This document shows, one piece after another, positions 59,443 through 64,000 of a DNA stretch of 64,000 nucleotides. A program made the position numbers and the translations under genes. Each line of letters begins with the position of its first letter. The stretch's first letter is position 1. A model generated the notes under the pieces. The model did not search any database. It had not been told where the DNA came from and was given only the letters and a program-made list of their open reading frames with translations. Source of the stretch: Spirosoma oryzicola (GTDB lineage Bacteria; Bacteroidota; Bacteroidia; Cytophagales; Spirosomataceae); NCBI RefSeq assembly GCF_021233055.1, contig NZ_CP089538.1, positions 2,310,501 to 2,374,500 on the forward strand. Direction: 5' to 3'.

Positions 59443-60348
59443 CTACTTCGTTTGGCCGGGTGGTACGTTATTCGTTAAAAAGTCGATTACGGCTCGCGTA
59501 AAGGCATGGTTTGAGTCACCGGCAACCATGTGGCCTGCCTGAGCGACGCTGATGCTCTGTGCGTGAGGAACTGCGTCCAGAAATTCGGCCATCACGTTTT
59601 CGCTCACCACATCGCTGATGCCTCCGCGCACAATCAGCGTCGGTACAGTCAGCGAGCGGGCTGCCCGATAAAGCCGTTCTTCGTGTTGTAACTGTTGGTC
59701 AGGAGCCGAATTGCGTTGCCATAACGCCAGCATCTTCGGGTCCCAATGCCAGTAATAGCGTCCCTGCCGAAAACGGAGATTTTTCTCCAATCGGCTGTGA
59801 TCCGACGGGCGGGCTCGGTTGGGTAGATACGAAGCGACAGCGTCGGCGGCTTCGTCCAGACTAGCAAATCCATCCAGATTGCGGCTCATGAACGAAAAAA
59901 TGCGCTCAATTCCTTTTTGCTCAGCACGGGGAGCGATATCGACAAGCACAATGGCCGTGCACAGGGAATCACTTCCGGCGGGCCGCTCTCCTTCAGCAAT
60001 CAGTGCGATCATGCCGCCCATGGATGCGCCGACAAGAGCGGGCTTCCGATCAAGCTGAGCAATCACCGCTCGCAAATCATGAGCCAGATCATCAAGGGTG
60101 TAATGCGCTTCGGGAGACCAATCGCTGTCGCCATGCCCGCGAGCGTCGAGGGCGATGGCGTACCAGCCCGCGTCGGCCAAAACGTGTGCAGAATCGCCCC
60201 ACGAATGACGTGTTTGCCCACCACCGTGTAGCAGTAACACCGGCTGGTTCGCAGGGTTTCCGACTGCTTCAGCTGTTACGAAAAAGCCGTGCTTCTTCAA
60301 GCCCGGCTCTTCCAAGCCGGACTTGGTTTCGAATCTGAGAAGTGGCAT
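59443..60348 (-). CDS. alpha/beta hydrolase
   Basis: The 301-residue protein has the oxyanion segment VLLLHGGGQTRHSWGD, DARGHGDSDWSPEAHY and the nucleophile elbow VGASMGGMIAL with the catalytic serine; the late GISDVVSENVMAEFL gives the acid and QAGHMVAGDSNHAF the histidine. It belongs to a group of esterases/peroxidases of broad specificity; substrate unknown. No signal peptide is seen. It is 81 bp upstream of the UMF1-type gene on the same strand. Confidence 0.9.
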   Translation of the reverse strand: MPLLRFETKSGLEEPGLKKHGFFVTAEAVGNPANQPVLLLHGGGQTRHSWGDSAHVLADAGWYAIALDARGHGDSDWSPEAHYTLDDLAHDLRAVIAQLDRKPALVGASMGGMIALIAEGERPAGSDSLCTAIVLVDIAPRAEQKGIERIFSFMSRNLDGFASLDEAADAVASYLPNRARPSDHSRLEKNLRFRQGRYYWHWDPKMLALWQRNSAPDQQLQHEERLYRAARSLTVPTLIVRGGISDVVSENVMAEFLDAVPHAQSISVAQAGHMVAGDSNHAFTRAVIDFLTNNVPPGQTK

Positions 60349-60399
60349 ACAGTGTCGAATAAACGGTACGGAAGGTGGCCCGCTTCTTCTGTCAGCCTG

Positions 60400-60852
60400 T
60401 TAGAGCGATGGTTTAAATTCCAGATTGATATCTGATTCCACACCGCTGACCGGCGCCCGTTGACGAAGCGTCAATTTTGTACGCGTCAGTTCGACAATCG
60501 GGAAGTTTCCTTTAAACCCGTTCACATCTACGTCCATCGATTTGAAGTCGGGTGCCAGCTTCCAGGTTCCCCCGTTTGGAATCTGACTAGTCAAGCGATT
60601 GATTGCCCGAACGGTACCGTCCGATCGAAACTGCATATCAAGCTCGAACAGAACAAGTGTATTGGTACCCATCTGTCCCACGCTAATCGTTTGGTCGTTG
60701 GTGTTCGACACGCGGTCGAGAAGCCATTTGTTCGCTACCAGCAATTCCGTTTGCGAAGCAGCTGTCGGCTCCGGGCTGCTGTTATCTTTTTTGCAATTAA
60801 AAAGGAAGGCCAACAAAGGCAGTAAAAGAACAAATATGCGAACGTGCTTCAT
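60400..60852 (-). CDS. lipocalin-like lipoprotein, unrecognised
   Basis: The 150-residue protein has a lipoprotein-like signal (RIFVLLLPLLAFLFNC) and a short beta-rich domain: LVANKWLLDRVSN at the start, GTNTLVLFELDMQFRSDGTVRAI, GGTWKLAPDFKSMDV. The W-L pattern at the start and the GTW strand resemble the lipocalin-like DUF families common in Bacteroidota, but I cannot name one. I chose the ATG at 60852. It ends 51 bp before the hydrolase gene. Confidence 0.65.
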   Translation of the reverse strand: MKHVRIFVLLLPLLAFLFNCKKDNSSPEPTAASQTELLVANKWLLDRVSNTNDQTISVGQMGTNTLVLFELDMQFRSDGTVRAINRLTSQIPNGGTWKLAPDFKSMDVDVNGFKGNFPIVELTRTKLTLRQRAPVSGVESDINLEFKPSL

Positions 60853-61205
60853 AATAGAGCAAAAGGCTTGTTTTATGGATGGAAGAAACGCGTGGTTTCC
60901 CAACACGCGTTTCCTGACCAGTCGATCTGATGGCTTAAAATTCACTAGTTTCCGTGAAAAAACATAGTTACTCACCAAAGAAAGAAGGCTAAACTGCTCG
61001 AATGGATACGATCGCATCGGGGAGCGTTGGCTAAGGCAAGCTCCTTGTAAGAGCCACTCCCAGCAGGGGAACAGAACCGGATGACCCTATGGATTGCAAG
61101 GATAACGGAAAGGAAAGCAGGCGGAGATGTAAGTGGAATCTTGAAGGTGCAAATTGCACTTACCGGAGATCGTGACTCAACTGCATGTGTTAGTAGTACA
61201 AAGAA

Positions 61206-61296
61206 CCTGTTCAGCTATGACAAAGCCTATCGTTATGGTGCGTGGATAAAAACAGAAAGTTTGATAGTAAAAATCTGGCTTTATCAGCTGAACAGG
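61206..61296. repeat. interrupted inverted repeat, possible structured RNA
   Basis: 11-bp arms CCTGTTCAGCT (61206-61216) and AGCTGAACAGG (61286-61296), with AAAGCC (61222-61227)/GGCTTT (61277-61282) and TATC/GATA pairing inside. A nested stem like this is more typical of a folded RNA than of a protein-binding site. Confidence 0.5.
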
Positions 61297-61367
61297 TCTT
61301 TAAAAGACTGTGGACTACCTCTCTTTGATGACCCAAAGGTATCAAAACCTCCATAAAGCCACTTTCC

Positions 61368-61399
61368 GATTTGGGACAGTTTCTTACAGATCTGGGACA
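61368..61399. promoter_or_regulatory. paired GATYTGGGACA direct repeat
   Basis: GATTTGGGACA (61368-61378) and GATCTGGGACA (61389-61399), period exactly 21 bp. Two-turn direct repeats are typical of AraC-type binding sites; the adjacent gene encodes an AraC-type output domain. Confidence 0.5.
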
Positions 61400-61503
61400 T
61401 ATCTAGTTAATTATGCTTAAATCATGCACTTTTTTGACACTTTTCGGGTGCGATTGCTCAAAACGAAGCTAAGCTGGCACAGACGAGGTAAGTAACCAGC
61501 GAA

Positions 61504-64000
61504 CTAATTCGATAAGAAATCACTGGGCGTTTTTTTGTAATATTCCTTGAAAACTGTCGTGAAATGGGAGGGTGTTTTGAAGCCTACCAGATAAGCCGTT
61601 TCGCTGGCACTGTGGCCGGCTCGTAACAAATCGACGGCCTTCCGCAGCCGATAATTGCGGATGAGTTCGTTAGGAGCAAGGTCAGTCAGGCTACCCAGCT
61701 TGCGGTACAAGGTCTTGCGGCTCATCGCCATGTTCTCGGCCAGCCAGTCGACGGTCAGTGTGCTGTCACTAAGGCCAAGATGTTCTTCCAGCAAGGCGTA
61801 AATCTGATCGAGAAACGGGTTTTTTGTGTCTTCGGGTAATGTCGGTGCATCAGGTTGCGCCAGCTGCTGCCGGTATTGTTCACTTAATTTTTGCTGCCGA
61901 CTAATCAGGTTACGTAACCGAAGCCGAAGTTCGTCCAGATTGAACGGTTTGTTTAAATAATCGTCGGCTCCTTCCTGCAATCCTTCCAGACGGCTCGGGT
62001 GCGACGATTTAGCGGTGAGCAGCAAAACCGCAATGTGGTCGGTTTCGGGATGACTTTTGATGTTTCGAGTAAGTTCGTAACCGTCCATAAGCGGCATCAT
62101 TACGTCCGAAATGACCACATCGGGAAGTTCAGCCTGCACCAACTGCCAGCCTTCCTGACCGTTGGGGGCGCTCATTACCCGGTAGGCAGTAGCTAGTTCC
62201 GCAGCCATAAACTCGCGCAGGTCGTGGTTGTCTTCTACCAGCAGCAGCAAAGGCGCGGACGAAACATCAACAGAAGCCGTATCGGGCATGACCCCGGATG
62301 ACCCTGGGATAAGGTCAGGAAGAAGATCGCTGACCGAATGGATCGGGGTCGATGGCCTTGGCGAAACGATACCCTCCTCCGTGGTTGCCAACTCGACAGG
62401 AAGGAGAATAGTAAAGGTTGTTCCCACGCCCACCTGGCTGTCAACGGCAATAGTACCGCCCATCAACTCGATGAGTTCTTTAACCAGCGCCAGCCCAATA
62501 CCGGTGCCTTCGTAAGCGCGGGTATGCGATGAATCGACCTGGTAAAAACGGTCGAATACGTGATGGAGCGATTCAGCGGGAATGCCAGTACCCGTATCGG
62601 AAACGACAAGCTGTAGCGTCGTTTTTTCGTCGGTGATCACCCCATCAAGGGGCTTTAGCGAGATGGTGATGCGTCCGCCCGAGGGGGTGAACTTTACCGC
62701 GTTTGATAGCAGATTCACGATTATCTTCTCCCACTTATCTGCATCAAATTGTTGGCGCGACGAACTTAGTTCGCTCGTGTACGTCAAGGCAATTGCTTTG
62801 TGCTCAGCCGCTGGCCCGAATGAATCGACAAGTTGCTGAACGAAGTCGTCGAGTTCGCCGTGCATCAGCGTCACGGGCATACTCGCAGCTTCGAGTTTCG
62901 CCAAATCCATCAGCTGATTGATGAGCCGTAGCAAGTGCTGGGCATTCCGATTCACCAGCGACAAGGTTTGCCGAGTGGATGGATTAACAGCGGATTCCTG
63001 TATAAGCTTTTCAACGGGCGAAATGATAAGCGACAGGGGCGTCCGGAACTCATGCGTGATGTTGGCAAAAAATCGATTCTTTATTTCATTAACTGCTTGA
63101 AGTTGTTCGGCTTCGGATCGTCTGAGCGCTATTTCCTGCCGTTGACGAATGCGGTCGGTCTGAAAACGGAGGTAGGCCCAGATCATTCCGCCGAATGCCA
63201 GCAGGTAGAAACCATAAGCCCAGTAGGTAGCCCACCAGGGGGATTGAATTCTCAGATGCACAACGGCATTGTTCGCACTCCAGAGTCCGTCATTACTGGC
63301 TGCCTTTACGCGAAATGTATAATCGCCGGGAGACAGGTTCGTGTAATTAGCAAAATGACGGGTGCCGCTTGGAATCCACGTTTTATCGATGCCAACGAGC
63401 TGATAGGCATACTGACTTTGTTGGGGAAGGGTGTAGGTCAAGGCGGCAAACTCAAACGACAGAAAGTTTTCGTCGTGGTCTAATTGGATAAGCGTATCCA
63501 GTAAGGGCCGGCTTTGATTTTTGACTTTAAAGTCGGTGATCGTTACGGGAAAGGATTTATCATTAGCCTGAATACTGTCGGGGTTGAACGAAACAAGGCC
63601 GTTCAAACTACCGAAATAAACACGATTGCCTTCGTTGAAAACCGCGTTTTCCAGAAACTCATTGCTCGGAAGCCCCGCGTTGCTATCGTACGTTCGAACC
63701 GTTTTCGTGCGGGGATCATAGCGGCACAGCCCTTTGTTGGTACTCAGCCATAAAAAGCCCGCGTTGTCGCCGGTAATAGCAACGACCCGGTTGCTGGGTA
63801 AACCATTCTCGGTTGTAATCGAGGAGAAGTGGCCTGTTTGCGGATCAAAACGATTCAGCCCGCTCTGGTTGGTCCCCGACCAGATAATACCCTGTCTATC
63901 TTCGTAGAACGTAAGGATTTCGTTGCTGTTTAGTTGGTTCGGTTTCGTTCCGGCTGAGAAGTGCGTGAAGCGAGACGTCGTTGGGTCTAACCGACTTATG
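61504..64000 (-). CDS. hybrid two-component regulator (HTCS): propeller - Y_Y_Y - kinase - receiver - AraC (3' part)
   Basis: The reading frame is open to the right edge, so the N-terminus is missing. In order it has two-component-propeller repeats (GIIWSGTNQSGLNRFD, GFLWLSTNKGLCRYD), a Y_Y_Y domain (YAYQLVGIDKTWIPSGT), one membrane span, a HisKA domain with the phospho-His at 63052-63054 (NITHEFRTPL), a HATPase_c domain, a receiver with phospho-Asp at 62104-62106 (VVISDVMMPLMDG) and an AraC helix-turn-helix (KTLYRKLGSLTDL to TPSDFL). Such sensors detect glycan breakdown products and control polysaccharide utilisation genes, probably to the right of this window. Confidence 0.95.
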   Translation of the reverse strand, partial: ISRLDPTTSRFTHFSAGTKPNQLNSNEILTFYEDRQGIIWSGTNQSGLNRFDPQTGHFSSITTENGLPSNRVVAITGDNAGFLWLSTNKGLCRYDPRTKTVRTYDSNAGLPSNEFLENAVFNEGNRVYFGSLNGLVSFNPDSIQANDKSFPVTITDFKVKNQSRPLLDTLIQLDHDENFLSFEFAALTYTLPQQSQYAYQLVGIDKTWIPSGTRHFANYTNLSPGDYTFRVKAASNDGLWSANNAVVHLRIQSPWWATYWAYGFYLLAFGGMIWAYLRFQTDRIRQRQEIALRRSEAEQLQAVNEIKNRFFANITHEFRTPLSLIISPVEKLIQESAVNPSTRQTLSLVNRNAQHLLRLINQLMDLAKLEAASMPVTLMHGELDDFVQQLVDSFGPAAEHKAIALTYTSELSSSRQQFDADKWEKIIVNLLSNAVKFTPSGGRITISLKPLDGVITDEKTTLQLVVSDTGTGIPAESLHHVFDRFYQVDSSHTRAYEGTGIGLALVKELIELMGGTIAVDSQVGVGTTFTILLPVELATTEEGIVSPRPSTPIHSVSDLLPDLIPGSSGVMPDTASVDVSSAPLLLLVEDNHDLREFMAAELATAYRVMSAPNGQEGWQLVQAELPDVVISDVMMPLMDGYELTRNIKSHPETDHIAVLLLTAKSSHPSRLEGLQEGADDYLNKPFNLDELRLRLRNLISRQQKLSEQYRQQLAQPDAPTLPEDTKNPFLDQIYALLEEHLGLSDSTLTVDWLAENMAMSRKTLYRKLGSLTDLAPNELIRNYRLRKAVDLLRAGHSASETAYLVGFKTPSHFTTVFKEYYKKTPSDFLSN

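Larger units (their letters stand above)
60853..61503. other. 651-bp gap with hairpin and direct repeats, no convincing gene
   Basis: Between the lipoprotein start and the 3' end of the HTCS gene. It contains an interrupted hairpin at 61206-61296 (CCTGTTCAGCT/AGCTGAACAGG, then AAAGCC/GGCTTT) and the paired GATYTGGGACA repeat at 61368-61399. A 91-codon frame at 61081-61356 has no recognisable domain and spans the hairpin, so I do not call it. It may hold a small RNA, a decayed element or regulatory DNA. Confidence 0.5.

Noticed and set aside
61081..61356. 91-codon open frame in the gap before the HTCS gene
   Set aside because: No recognisable domain, odd composition, it spans an inverted repeat, and no promoter element precedes it. 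More likely non-coding.

Overview
The window looks like a chromosomal segment of a Bacteroidota bacterium, most likely a Cytophagales/Spirosoma-type organism. The evidence is: promoters that fit the Bacteroidota -33 TTTG / -7 TAnnTTTG pattern (for example 4781, 12320, 27455, 37814 and 58046); few Shine-Dalgarno sequences; many secreted lipoproteins; and families typical of the phylum (DUF4403, GNAT-nitrilase fusion, a hybrid two-component AraC regulator, PVC-type cytochrome, sulfite reductase with a HEPN-like tail). No phage, IS element, CRISPR array or plasmid genes are visible. The genus assignment is inference.

Layout. 1-14.1 kb: a truncated Tat-exported TIM-barrel protein, a PLP threonine dehydratase/serine racemase, a GT22-type mannosyltransferase, then housekeeping genes pyrG, yidC, an LpoA-like binding protein, hemL-HAD-GT2 (coupled by ATGA overlaps), small proteins and hisS. 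14.2-23.9 kb: an assimilatory sulfur cluster on the minus strand, read in the order TauE/SafE - metZ - Gfo/Idh - cysH - cysD - cysN - sir - cobA. It activates sulfate to APS, reduces APS directly (cysteine pattern of the APS-reductase type; no cysC), reduces sulfite with a siroheme enzyme, supplies the siroheme precursor, and passes sulfide into homocysteine. 24-31.7 kb: GDPD lipoprotein, LLM oxidoreductase, PagL-like deacylase, leuS and a divergent fabH paralogue. 31.7-41.6 kb: GT-C-like membrane protein, subtilase lipoprotein, GNAT-nitrilase fusion, threonine aldolase, inositol monophosphatase family enzyme, YfiT, a small FeoB-associated Cys-rich protein, DUF4403 lipoprotein and an AlkA-type glycosylase. 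41.8-50.6 kb: secreted glycosidases, thrC next to a LysR regulator, MpaB-type oxygenase, aldo/keto reductase, VF530, a META-like lipoprotein and an SDR. 50.8-56.8 kb: a coherent catabolic operon (PVC-type dehydrogenase-cytochrome c, Tat TIM-barrel isomerase, SDR, MFS sugar-acid transporter) preceded by a 13-bp direct repeat with 22-bp period. 57-64 kb: membrane protein, tRNA-Val(GAC), UMF1-type transporter, alpha/beta hydrolase, lipoprotein, a 650-bp gap with structured sequence, and the 3' part of a hybrid sensor kinase (HTCS) that runs off the right edge.

The least explained signal is not a gene. It is a set of dispersed palindromes at gene ends: four GTGGTGTC(A)GGTT-type elements, one of them a perfect 63-bp inverted repeat, and several TTTTGTC-ended ones, one with 31-bp arms. 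Hairpins in the 5' leaders of yidC and of the sulfur operon, and paired direct repeats next to the cytochrome operon and the HTCS gene, are further candidates for regulation. I did not find a clear new defence or mobile system in the window.
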